A DNA stretch of 64,000 nt from Halomonas alkalisoli (lineage in GTDB: Bacteria > Pseudomonadota > Gammaproteobacteria > Pseudomonadales > Halomonadaceae): contig NZ_JAKCMI010000016.1 in the NCBI RefSeq assembly GCF_021412585.1, positions 62,001-126,000 on the forward strand. Reading direction: 5' to 3'. A model generated the notes under the pieces. That model was given only the letters and a program-made list of their open reading frames with translations. It made no database searches and was not told the DNA's origin. The stretch's first letter is position 1. Each line of letters begins with the position of its first letter. The position numbers were made by a program, and so were the translations under genes. Positions 1 through 6,955 of the stretch are shown here, in pieces.

Positions 1-2
1 TG

Positions 3-278
3 GAGAGTCACATGCAGAAGGAGGAGCAGATCCTGTTCCCGATGCTGCGCAGCGGCATGGCCGCCCAGGCCCAGGGGCCGATCGCGGTGATGCGCCAGGA
101 GCACGACGACCACGGCGAGAATCTCGATGAGGTCATGGCGCTGACCGACAACATCACCCCGCCCAAGGGCGCCTGCACCACCTGGCGCGCGCTCTACACC
201 GGCCTCAACGAGTTCCGCGAGGACCTGATGCAGCACATCCACCTGGAGAACAACCTGCTGTTCGAACGTACCGCCTGA
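3..278 (+). CDS. Iron-sulfur cluster repair di-iron protein, C-terminal part (YtfE/ScdA/DnrN family)
   Basis: The reading frame is already open at base 3, so the gene starts before the window and only about 91 C-terminal residues are seen. The visible part has the hemerythrin-like pattern of the RIC family: [13 protein letters not shown], then an RQEHDDH segment, then [13 protein letters not shown] at the end. These His and Glu residues are the usual di-iron ligands. Family members repair Fe-S clusters or deliver iron after nitric oxide damage. The position next to hemN, nnrS and nsrR supports a role in NO defence. The N-terminal ScdA-type domain cannot be judged. Confidence 0.9.
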   Translation, partial: ESHMQKEEQILFPMLRSGMAAQAQGPIAVMRQEHDDHGENLDEVMALTDNITPPKGACTTWRALYTGLNEFREDLMQHIHLENNLLFERTA

Positions 279-300
279 ACCGCTACTGGCTCATGAAAAA

Positions 301-320
301 CGGCGCCCCGCGGGGCGCCG
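301..320. terminator. Bidirectional terminator between the convergent RIC gene and hemN
   Basis: A 9-bp GC stem (CGGCGCCCC / GGGGCGCCG) with a 2-base centre is preceded by AAAAA and followed by TTT. It lies between two convergent genes, so it can serve both strands. Confidence 0.8.
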
Positions 321-344
321 TTTGCGTGGTTCCTCGCCGGGACG

Positions 345-1730
345 CTAGACCGTACGCGAGAAACGCCCTTCGTTGGGTTTGAGGTAAGCATCGAAGGCCA
401 TGGCCACGTTGCGCATCATCAATCGCCCGGTCGGCAGCACGTCGATGGCGGACTCCCCAATGGCGATCAGCCCGTCCTGCTGCATTTCGGTGAGCTCAGC
501 CAGGGCATCGGCGAAGTAGTCGTGGAAGACGATGTCGTGCTTGGCCTCGATGTCGGCGAAGTCGATTCGGCCGTGGCACATCAGGGCATTGATCACGTCG
601 CGGCGCAGCCGGTCGTCGTCGTTGAGACGATAGCCGCGCATCACCGGCAGCCGGCCCGCCTCGAGCCGATGTTGGTACTGGGCGGTCTCCTTGACGTTCT
701 GGCTGTAGCTGTCGCCCACCTTGCCGATGGAGGTGATGCCCAGGCCGATCATGTCGCAGTCGGCATGGGTGGAGTAGCCTTGGAAGTTGCGCTGCAGGGT
801 GCCGTTCTCCCTGGCCAGGGAGAGTTCGTCCTCGGGCAGGGCGAAGTGATCCATGCCGATATAGACGTAGCCGGCCCCGGTCAGACGGCGAATGGTCAGC
901 TCCAGCAGCTCCATCTTGCGCTCCGGCGGCGGCATGTCCTCGGGGCGGATCAGCCGCTGGGCCTTGAACAGCTCCGGCAGGTGCGCATAGCTGTAGGCGG
1001 CGATGCGATCCGGGCGCAGCGCGATGATCTTGTCCAGGGTGGTGTCGAAGCTTGCCACGGTCTGCAGCGGCAGGCCGTAGATCAGGTCGACGCTGATCGA
1101 TTCGAAGCCGGCATCGCGGGCCGCCTGGACCAGCGACACCACCTGCTCCTCGCTCTGCACGCGGTTGACGGCCTGCTGGACATCCGCGTCGAAGTCCTGG
1201 ACCCCGAAGCTGAGGCGATTGAAGCCAAGGTCATGGAGCTCATGGATCTGCTCCGGGGTCACCGTGCGCGGGTCCACCTCCAGGGAGAACTCGCGCTCCT
1301 CCACCGGCGCGAAGTGGAAAGCCTCGTCCAGCGACCTCATCAGCTCGCCCAGCTGGGTATTGCTCAGGTAGGTGGGTGTGCCGCCGCCAAGATGCAACTG
1401 CGTCATGCGGCGCGACTCGTCGAACAGTGCCCCCTGCGTCTGGACCTCATGCTTCAGCCAGGCCAGGTACTCCGACGCCCGGTCGGTATTGTGGGTGATG
1501 ATCTTGTTGCAGGCACAGTAGTAGCAGAGGCTCTTGCAGAACGGGATATGCACGTAGACCGAGAGCGGCTTGGGGGCGGCGACCCGGTTGCTGCGCTCGG
1601 CAGCGGCCCGATAGTCATCCTCGGCGAAGGCCGCATGGAACTGGGGCGCCGTGGGATAGGAGGTATAGCGCGGTCCCGGACGGTCGTACTTCTCCACCAG
1701 GGGGCGATTGAACAGCAGATCGTCTTGCAT
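345..1730 (-). CDS. hemN: Oxygen-independent coproporphyrinogen III oxidase
   Basis: This radical-SAM enzyme oxidatively decarboxylates coproporphyrinogen III to protoporphyrinogen IX without oxygen, supplying heme for anaerobic cytochromes. The protein is about 461 residues, normal for HemN. It shows the family N-terminus (KYDRPGPRYTSYPTAP), the radical-SAM cluster motif CKSLCYYCACN (the CxxxCxxC pattern), and GGGTPTYL. I chose the ATG at 1730 rather than the upstream in-frame ATG at 1772 because family members begin just before the KYDRPGPRYTSYP stretch and an AGAGG lies about 12 bases upstream. An FNR-type box lies about 110 bp upstream, consistent with anaerobic induction. It sits downstream of nnrS on the same strand. 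Confidence 0.95.
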   Translation of the reverse strand: MQDDLLFNRPLVEKYDRPGPRYTSYPTAPQFHAAFAEDDYRAAAERSNRVAAPKPLSVYVHIPFCKSLCYYCACNKIITHNTDRASEYLAWLKHEVQTQGALFDESRRMTQLHLGGGTPTYLSNTQLGELMRSLDEAFHFAPVEEREFSLEVDPRTVTPEQIHELHDLGFNRLSFGVQDFDADVQQAVNRVQSEEQVVSLVQAARDAGFESISVDLIYGLPLQTVASFDTTLDKIIALRPDRIAAYSYAHLPELFKAQRLIRPEDMPPPERKMELLELTIRRLTGAGYVYIGMDHFALPEDELSLARENGTLQRNFQGYSTHADCDMIGLGITSIGKVGDSYSQNVKETAQYQHRLEAGRLPVMRGYRLNDDDRLRRDVINALMCHGRIDFADIEAKHDIVFHDYFADALAELTEMQQDGLIAIGESAIDVLPTGRLMMRNVAMAFDAYLKPNEGRFSRTV

Positions 1731-1832
1731 GATCGAAAACAGCCTCTTGAGAAGGGGGCATGGGCTGGCCATTGCCTATGGCGCCAGTATGACACCGGCG
1801 CTTCGCGTCGTCTTTGCATGCACGCCCGACCC

Positions 1833-1846
1833 TTGTCCGTGATCAA
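1833..1846. promoter_or_regulatory. Candidate ANR/DNR box upstream of hemN
   Basis: TTGTCCGTGATCAA matches the FNR-family consensus TTGAT-N4-ATCAA at 8 of 10 defined bases. It is centred about 110 bp before the hemN start and overlaps the nnrS stop region. HemN is a classic ANR/DNR target, but the -10 element is weak by eye. Confidence 0.5.
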
Positions 1847-3042
1847 TTATCGGGGCGAGTTGACACGGCACGGCCAGACGGCATTCGCGCCAGCCAGTAG
1901 CGCAGCCGCCAGGCCACCAGCAGCCAGGCCAGGCTCCAGAGCAGCGCCGAGCACCACAGGATCGCCAGCCAGCCACTGCCAGCGTCGAGCGCCCACAGTC
2001 GCAGGATGGCGGCGGTGGCGAATAGCCCGGCCAGGGGGACCAGGGCCCACTCTGCCTCGGGACGCTGCCTGGCGCGCAGTATCACGTGGCGCAGCATGAC
2101 GGCGCTGGACAGGGTGCCCAGGGCGCCGATGGTGAAGACATGCAGCGCCGAACTGGCGTGCTCCGGCATCCACCAGGTGCGCGCCAGCAGCAGAAGCCCG
2201 ATCCCGAGCCAGCTGTACCCCAGCATCAACACCAGCAGATCGGGGCGCTCGCGGCATTGGCCAGGCCCCCAGCGCAGCACCCGCCACAGCACCAGCAGAC
2301 CGGCCGCCAGTACCAGCCATGCCGCCAGCGGCCGCAGGGCGCCCCACAGCATCAGGAAGGGTGCCAGGCCCAGCAGGACGATCAGCGCCGACTCGATCTG
2401 CGGCTGCACGCCGGCACCCGCCATGCGATAGCGACTCATCAGGTAGCCGTTGACGGCCGGCGAGATGATGCGTCCCCCCATGAAGGTCATCAGCAATACC
2501 AGCCACAGCACGCTCTGGTGCATCAGGGGTGCCGTCGTCGGCATGTCATCCTGGTAGCGCCAGGTCAGCGTCACGACCGCCAGCAGGCAGATCAGCCCCA
2601 GCAGCGGGGAGAGTACCCGATTGCGCCACTTCTTGGCGGCAAGAAACCGGGGTACCAGCAAGCCGGCCAGCCACAGGGCAAAGAGGGCATCGGCCAGGGT
2701 CGCCAGCACGCTGCCGGGCCAATCGAGGATACCCATCCGCCCCACCAGCCACAGCCCGACCAGGCCCACCTGCTGACGTTGTGACAGCGGCCCGAGCAGA
2801 TAGCCGGCGATGACCGCCAGGGCGAACCCGAACAGCAACTCACGGGCGTGGGCCGCGGGCGATGCCAGCTGCGACAAGATGTCCCACCCATGGTAGAGGG
2901 CAAGCAGCGACAGCGGCACCATCAGCGCCGCGTGAAGCGCCGCCAGCGGGAAGAGCCAGCGCCAGGCCGGTCTTCGGGGCGATGCCGTCACGCCATCTTC
3001 GCCGGTGGGCAGAGCAAGCGGCTTTACATTGGGCCTAAACAT
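1843..3042 (-). CDS. nnrS: NnrS family heme-copper membrane protein
   Basis: NnrS proteins are polytopic inner-membrane heme- and copper-containing proteins found with denitrification genes; they relieve nitrosative stress, though the mechanism is not settled. The product is about 399 residues with some 12 hydrophobic segments. It shows the family pattern near the N-terminus (HARELLFGFALAVIAGYLL), a central segment with MTFMGGRIISPAVNGYL, and a later HVFTIGALGTLSSAVMLRH. I chose the ATG at 3042 because the ORF extension upstream reads into the divergent gene and has no family-like sequence. The start codon lies inside a strong NsrR operator, so expression is probably derepressed by NO. Confidence 0.9.
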   Translation of the reverse strand: MFRPNVKPLALPTGEDGVTASPRRPAWRWLFPLAALHAALMVPLSLLALYHGWDILSQLASPAAHARELLFGFALAVIAGYLLGPLSQRQQVGLVGLWLVGRMGILDWPGSVLATLADALFALWLAGLLVPRFLAAKKWRNRVLSPLLGLICLLAVVTLTWRYQDDMPTTAPLMHQSVLWLVLLMTFMGGRIISPAVNGYLMSRYRMAGAGVQPQIESALIVLLGLAPFLMLWGALRPLAAWLVLAAGLLVLWRVLRWGPGQCRERPDLLVLMLGYSWLGIGLLLLARTWWMPEHASSALHVFTIGALGTLSSAVMLRHVILRARQRPEAEWALVPLAGLFATAAILRLWALDAGSGWLAILWCSALLWSLAWLLVAWRLRYWLARMPSGRAVSTRPDN

Positions 3043-3060
3043 GCATATAAAATACTCTTT
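3038..3060. promoter_or_regulatory. NsrR operator in the nnrS/DUF454 divergent region
   Basis: The left half (AACATGCATAT) matches the NsrR half-site AANATGCATTT at 10 of 11 positions. After one spacer base the right half (AAATACTCTTT) is a poorer copy of the mirrored half-site. It overlaps the nnrS ATG and lies about 30-50 bp before the DUF454 start. An nsrR gene lies 500 bp away. The site match is seen directly; function is inferred. Confidence 0.7.
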
Positions 3061-3091
3061 AAAGCACCCACTGCCAATCCACGAGGCCGTC

Positions 3092-3514
3092 ATGACCTCC
3101 ATGCTCTCGCGATTCGTCTGGCGCACCCTGGCCTATGGCTGTATCGGCCTGGGGACCGCCGGCCTGGTGGTGCCGCTGCTGCCCACCACTCCCTTCCTGC
3201 TGGTGGCGGCCTGGGCGGCGCCCAAGGGCTCGCCGCGCCTGGCACGCTGGCTATGGCAGCACCCCCGGATCGGCCCTACCCTGCACGCCTGGCAGGAGCA
3301 GCGTGCCGTTCCGCGTCGTGCCAAGCGGCTGGCCGTGGTGCTGTTGCTGTTCAGTTGGCTGGTGCTGTGGCTGGGTAAGGCGCCATCCGGCGTTCTGGCA
3401 CTGACAGCGGTGCTCTTCATCGGTGTGGCCACCTTCGTACTGACGCGACCCGATGCCACACCTCTGCGCAGCGAAGGCCAAGATAAAACCGATGTTATGA
3501 TAAGAAAATTTTAA
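3092..3514 (+). CDS. DUF454 (YbaN) family inner-membrane protein
   Basis: A 140-residue membrane protein with the YbaN/DUF454 signature GLGTAGLVVPLLPTTPFLL near the N-terminus, a central amphipathic region (HPRIGPTLHAWQE), and a second hydrophobic pair near residues 88-122. Function is unknown in the family; members are often seen beside NO-response genes. I chose the ATG at 3092, which has ACGAGG seven bases upstream, over longer in-frame starts that cross the divergent promoter. It is transcribed divergently from nnrS and shares its NsrR operator region. Confidence 0.85.
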   Translation: MTSMLSRFVWRTLAYGCIGLGTAGLVVPLLPTTPFLLVAAWAAPKGSPRLARWLWQHPRIGPTLHAWQEQRAVPRRAKRLAVVLLLFSWLVLWLGKAPSGVLALTAVLFIGVATFVLTRPDATPLRSEGQDKTDVMIRKF

Positions 3515-3524
3515 AATATTTTAT

Positions 3525-3538
3525 TTGATACTTATCAA
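3525..3538. promoter_or_regulatory. Perfect FNR/ANR/DNR box immediately before nsrR
   Basis: TTGATACTTATCAA is an exact match to TTGAT-N4-ATCAA. Its centre is only about 24 bases before the nsrR ATG, downstream of an AT-rich stretch that probably holds the promoter. A class II activating site would put the transcription start inside the gene, so repression or roadblock is the more natural reading. Confidence 0.8.
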
Positions 3539-3555
3539 GACAAGGCCGACCCGCC

Positions 3556-4002
3556 ATGCACCTGACCCGCTATACCGATTACGCGCTGCGTGTCCTCATC
3601 TACCTCGCCGTCAAGGGCGAGGAGCGCGCCACCATCCATGAGATCGCCGAAAGCTTCGGCGTGTCGCGCAACCACCTGATGAAGGTCGTCCAGGACCTCA
3701 GCCACCGCGGCTATATCGTTACCATCCGCGGCAAGAACGGCGGCATGCTGCTGAATCGTCCGCCCGAGACCATCTCGCTGGGCGGCCTGATTCGCGATAC
3801 CGAACATGAGCTCGGCCTGGTGGAGTGCTTTCGCGATTCGAACGAGTGCGTCATCACGCCGGCCTGTCGCCTCAAGCCGATCCTCAACGAGGCAATGACA
3901 GCCTTCATGACCGTGCTCGATGGCTACACCCTGGCCGACATGCTGGGCCGGCGCCAGCCACAGCTGGCCCGGTTGATGCAGATCCCAGCGCAAGAGCAAT
4001 AG
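3556..4002 (+). CDS. nsrR: Rrf2-family NO-sensing repressor
   Basis: NsrR is a [Fe-S] transcriptional repressor that loses DNA binding when its cluster reacts with nitric oxide, derepressing NO-detoxification and denitrification genes. The 148-residue product has the Rrf2 N-terminus (MHLTRYTDYALRVLIYLAV), a winged helix with FGVSRNHLMKVVQDL, and the wing GKNGGMLL. The three cluster cysteines occur in the usual order in VECFRDSNECVITPACRL. Length and spacing fit NsrR rather than IscR. An NsrR operator lies at nnrS, and a perfect FNR-type box sits in its own leader. Confidence 0.93.
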   Translation: MHLTRYTDYALRVLIYLAVKGEERATIHEIAESFGVSRNHLMKVVQDLSHRGYIVTIRGKNGGMLLNRPPETISLGGLIRDTEHELGLVECFRDSNECVITPACRLKPILNEAMTAFMTVLDGYTLADMLGRRQPQLARLMQIPAQEQ

Positions 4003-4085
4003 CTTTGCCAATCCATTTTTTTGGCATAGCCTTCATTGGCAATAGCATCGAAGCCATTCAGGCGTAGGGCCAGGCCCATGCAACG

Positions 4086-4119
4086 ACTGGCTTCACTGTA
4101 AAACTGGCTTCACTGTAAA
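4086..4119 (+). repeat. Perfect 17-bp tandem duplication upstream of cytochrome c
   Basis: ACTGGCTTCACTGTAAA occurs twice in direct succession (4086-4102, 4103-4119), 37 bases before the cytochrome start. It could be a slippage duplication within the promoter or leader. Confidence 0.9.
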
Positions 4120-4155
4120 CAAGTACCAACCGTGACCCGCAATACTGGAGAACCC

Positions 4156-4473
4156 ATGAAGAAGCTGACTGCTACCCTTACCCTGCTGGCCGGCGCTGCC
4201 GCCCTTACCTTTGCTGCAACCGCCCAGGCCGAGCCCGACGGTGAAGCCATCTACAATCAGGCCTGCATGGCCTGTCATATGACCGGTGCCGCCGGCGCTC
4301 CCATCAAGGGCGATGAGGCTGCCTGGTCGGAGCGTCTGGAGCAAGGCATGGATACGCTCTATGCCCACTCCATCGACGGCATCGGCGCCATGCCCCCCAA
4401 GGGCGGGCACGCGAATCTGAGCGACGAGGAAGTCAAGGCCGCCGTCGACTTCATGCTCGAGCCGGTGCTCTAA
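4156..4473 (+). CDS. Small periplasmic c-type cytochrome (cytochrome c5-like)
   Basis: A 105-residue exported monoheme cytochrome. The signal peptide (MKKLTATLTLLAGAAALTFA, cleaved near AQA) is followed by a CMACH heme-binding motif and a distal methionine in GAMPPKGG, the pattern of cytochrome c5/c555. It probably shuttles electrons in the periplasm to nitrite or nitrous oxide reductase. I chose the ATG at 4156, preceded by TGGAG, over an in-frame ATG eight codons earlier that lacks a good ribosome site. It is followed by a terminator and stands alone between nsrR and nosR. Confidence 0.88.
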   Translation: MKKLTATLTLLAGAAALTFAATAQAEPDGEAIYNQACMACHMTGAAGAPIKGDEAAWSERLEQGMDTLYAHSIDGIGAMPPKGGHANLSDEEVKAAVDFMLEPVL

Positions 4474-4516
4474 CAGCCCCTCTCAGCAGGCCGGTTGACC
4501 GAGCTCACTCCCAACG

Positions 4517-4552
4517 ACAGGGCGCAACACCATTAACGGCGTTGCGCCCTGT
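4517..4552 (+). terminator. Terminator after the cytochrome c5-like gene
   Basis: A perfect 12-bp stem (ACAGGGCGCAAC / GTTGCGCCCTGT) with a 12-base loop is followed by TCTGTTTC. It lies 43 bases after the stop codon. Confidence 0.8.
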
Positions 4553-4676
4553 TCTGTTTCAAACGCTCCCATTCCCCCTCGCCTTCCTCTATAGCCCAGC
4601 CCTTTCTTCGGTGCCTTAACGCACTCCTACCCCTTTGGGGTTACCCCTTCGAGGCTGACAGACGTCCGCTCCAGGC

Positions 4677-4690
4677 ATGACCCACGTCAA
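4677..4690. promoter_or_regulatory. Candidate Dnr box and promoter of the nos operon
   Basis: ATGACCCACGTCAA resembles the TTGAC-N4-GTCAA form seen upstream of nirS. A CATGAT hexamer at 4713-4718 would be a -10 element at the right distance for a class II FNR-type promoter starting near 4725. An ATGATG/CATCAT inverted repeat (4714-4732) overlaps it. The rest of 4474-4810 holds only the preceding terminator and this promoter region. Confidence 0.5.
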
Positions 4691-4810
4691 TTCGGGGCCG
4701 GTGGTGTACTGGCATGATGAGCAACACATCATAAAGATTCATTCCAGATACCTGTTCATTGCCTTCATCTGTCACACCTCCAGCAACAGGTTCGCAAGAA
4801 GGATCGCAAC

Positions 4811-6952
4811 ATGTCCACTCGGCGCAGCACTCTCGCCTCTCTCGCCTTCACCTGGCTGCTAAGCATGTTGATGCTGGTCGGCCTGCCTGCTCAGGCCTTC
4901 GAGCTGTCACAGGTGAAGGCAGGCTTTCCCGACGCCACTCGCCTGGCCGATGTGGAGGGCGAACATGCTGCCAAGGCGGTCTATGCCGGCGAGACGCTGC
5001 TGGGTTATGCCTTCGAGACCGATGACATCGCACCGATTCCGGCGTACTCCGGCAAACCGATCAGCATGCTGGTGGGAATCGACCTGGAGGCCCACATCAC
5101 CCAGGCCACCATCCTCGGCCACGAAGAGCCGATCATGCTGGTGGGCATTCCCGAGCAGCGCCTGGTCGACTATGCCGGTGCCCACGCACCCCACCACGTC
5201 AACGAGCGGCTGCGCGTCGGTGAAAACCTGGATGCCATCTCCGGCGCCACCGTGACCGTAATCGTCCTCACCGAGACCGTGATGCGCTCCGCGCGGCGTG
5301 TCGCCGCCGAGCAAGGCCTGATCGACGACCCGCTGGCCACTCCGCCGGCCGAAGTACGCTACGACGTGTTTGAACCGGCCGACTGGGAAACCCTGGTGGG
5401 CGACGGCACCATTCGCCGCCTGCACCTGACCCACGGCGAGATCGACGAGGCCTTCGTCGGCACCGCGGCCGAGGATTACGCCAGCGGCCAGGATGCCGAC
5501 AGCACCTTCATCGATCTCTATGTGACGTATCTCAACGCGCCTACCGCCGGCCGCAACCTGCTCGGCGACATCGTCTACGAGCAGTTGATGGAGCGCCTCG
5601 ACGAAGGCGAGCACGCCATCGGCGTCATGGCCCAGGGCGACTACTCCTTCAAGGGCTCGGGCTACGTTCGCGGCGGTATCTTCGACCGCATCGAGGCCTC
5701 CCAGGGCAACACCAACATCGCCTTCCAGGACAGCGACCATCGACGCATCGTTCGCATGGGCATCGACGGCGCCCCCAGGCTGACCGAGCGCGATATCTTC
5801 ATCATTCGCGACGACGTCGCATTCGACCCCGGCGAGCCCTGGGAGCTCGGCCTGCTGGTGCGCCGCGCCGCCGGCCCGCTGGAGACCGAATTCGTACGCT
5901 TCAACGCCCACTACAGCATCCCCGAAGCCTATATCGAGCGCCCCGAGCCCATGGTGGAAGAGGCGCTGTGGGTTCAGGTGTGGCGTGACCGCACCTTCCA
6001 GATCGCAATCCTGGGCGTCGGCCTGACCGTGCTGACCGCCATCATGCTGTTTCAGGACGTGCTGGTGCGCTACCCCCGCGTGTTTGCCCCGCTGCGCGTC
6101 GGCTTCCTGGTCTACACCGTGGTGTTCATCGGCTGGTACTCCCTGGCCCAGCTCTCGGTGGTCAACATCCTGACCTTCGTGCATTCACTGATGGGCGGCT
6201 TCAGCTGGGACTCGTTCCTCATCGACCCGATGATGTTCATCCTCTGGTCGTTCGTGGCGGTGACGCTGCTGATGTGGGGCCGTGGCGTGTTCTGCGGCTG
6301 GCTATGCCCCTTCGGCGCCATGCAGGAGCTGATCAACAAGGCCGCGCGCAAGCTCAAGGTGCCCCAGTTCGAAGTGCCCTTTGCCCTGCATGAGCGGCTG
6401 TGGGCGATCAAGTACATCATCCTGCTGGGGCTGTTCGCGGTATCGCTGCACTCGCTGGGGCAGGCCGAGCGCTACGCCGAAGTGGAGCCGTTCAAGACCG
6501 CCGTGACCATGCGCTTCCAGCGCGAGTGGGCCTTCCTGCTCTACGCCCTGGGACTGCTCGCCATCTCGGCATTCACCCACAAGGCCTACTGCCGCTACAT
6601 CTGCCCGCTGGGCGCCGGGCTCGCCATTCCCGCCCGCCTGCGCCTGTTCGATTGGCTCAAGCGCCATCGCGGCAGCTGCGGCACCCCCTGTCAGATCTGT
6701 GCCAAGGAGTGCGAGGTCGCCGCTATCCATCCCGACGGCCGCATCAACGCCAACGAGTGCCACTACTGCCTGGATTGCCAGGTGACCTACCACGACGACC
6801 AGCGATGTCCGCCGATGGTCAAGCGCCGCAAGCGCTACGAGAAGGCCGCCAGGGCCTCATCGAAGAACGGCGGCGTCGAAACCTTCCCGGCCGATGCTGC
6901 GCAGGGCAGCCAGGCCAAACTGCAGCGCATTCCCACCCTCCAGGAGGAGTGA
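4811..6952 (+). CDS. nosR: NosR, membrane flavo-iron-sulfur protein of nitrous oxide reduction
   Basis: NosR is needed for expression and in vivo electron supply of N2O reductase. The 713-residue product has a signal peptide (about 1-29), a periplasmic FMN-binding domain with the flavinylation-type stretch SGATVTVIV near residue 145, and several transmembrane segments from about 395. It then shows CGWLCPFGAMQEL (near 496) and CRYICPLGAG polyferredoxin-like cysteines. A C-terminal ferredoxin region follows, with CGTPCQICAKEC and CHYCLDCQ. Length is normal. AAGGA lies seven bases before the ATG. It heads the nos operon; nosZ starts 3 bases after its stop. Confidence 0.96.
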   Translation: MSTRRSTLASLAFTWLLSMLMLVGLPAQAFELSQVKAGFPDATRLADVEGEHAAKAVYAGETLLGYAFETDDIAPIPAYSGKPISMLVGIDLEAHITQATILGHEEPIMLVGIPEQRLVDYAGAHAPHHVNERLRVGENLDAISGATVTVIVLTETVMRSARRVAAEQGLIDDPLATPPAEVRYDVFEPADWETLVGDGTIRRLHLTHGEIDEAFVGTAAEDYASGQDADSTFIDLYVTYLNAPTAGRNLLGDIVYEQLMERLDEGEHAIGVMAQGDYSFKGSGYVRGGIFDRIEASQGNTNIAFQDSDHRRIVRMGIDGAPRLTERDIFIIRDDVAFDPGEPWELGLLVRRAAGPLETEFVRFNAHYSIPEAYIERPEPMVEEALWVQVWRDRTFQIAILGVGLTVLTAIMLFQDVLVRYPRVFAPLRVGFLVYTVVFIGWYSLAQLSVVNILTFVHSLMGGFSWDSFLIDPMMFILWSFVAVTLLMWGRGVFCGWLCPFGAMQELINKAARKLKVPQFEVPFALHERLWAIKYIILLGLFAVSLHSLGQAERYAEVEPFKTAVTMRFQREWAFLLYALGLLAISAFTHKAYCRYICPLGAGLAIPARLRLFDWLKRHRGSCGTPCQICAKECEVAAIHPDGRINANECHYCLDCQVTYHDDQRCPPMVKRRKRYEKAARASSKNGGVETFPADAAQGSQAKLQRIPTLQEE

Positions 6953-6955
6953 ATC

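Noticed and set aside
522..2099. Long + strand frame across hemN and nnrS
   Set aside because: It lies antisense to two well-recognised genes and has no family-like sequence; it is a high-GC shadow.
4677..4862. 61-residue + strand frame in the nos promoter region
   Set aside because: It overlaps the promoter elements and the nosR start, with no supporting motif.
4907..6184. 425-residue - strand frame inside nosR
   Set aside because: Antisense to a clear nosR gene, with His/Val/Asp-rich shadow composition and no motif.
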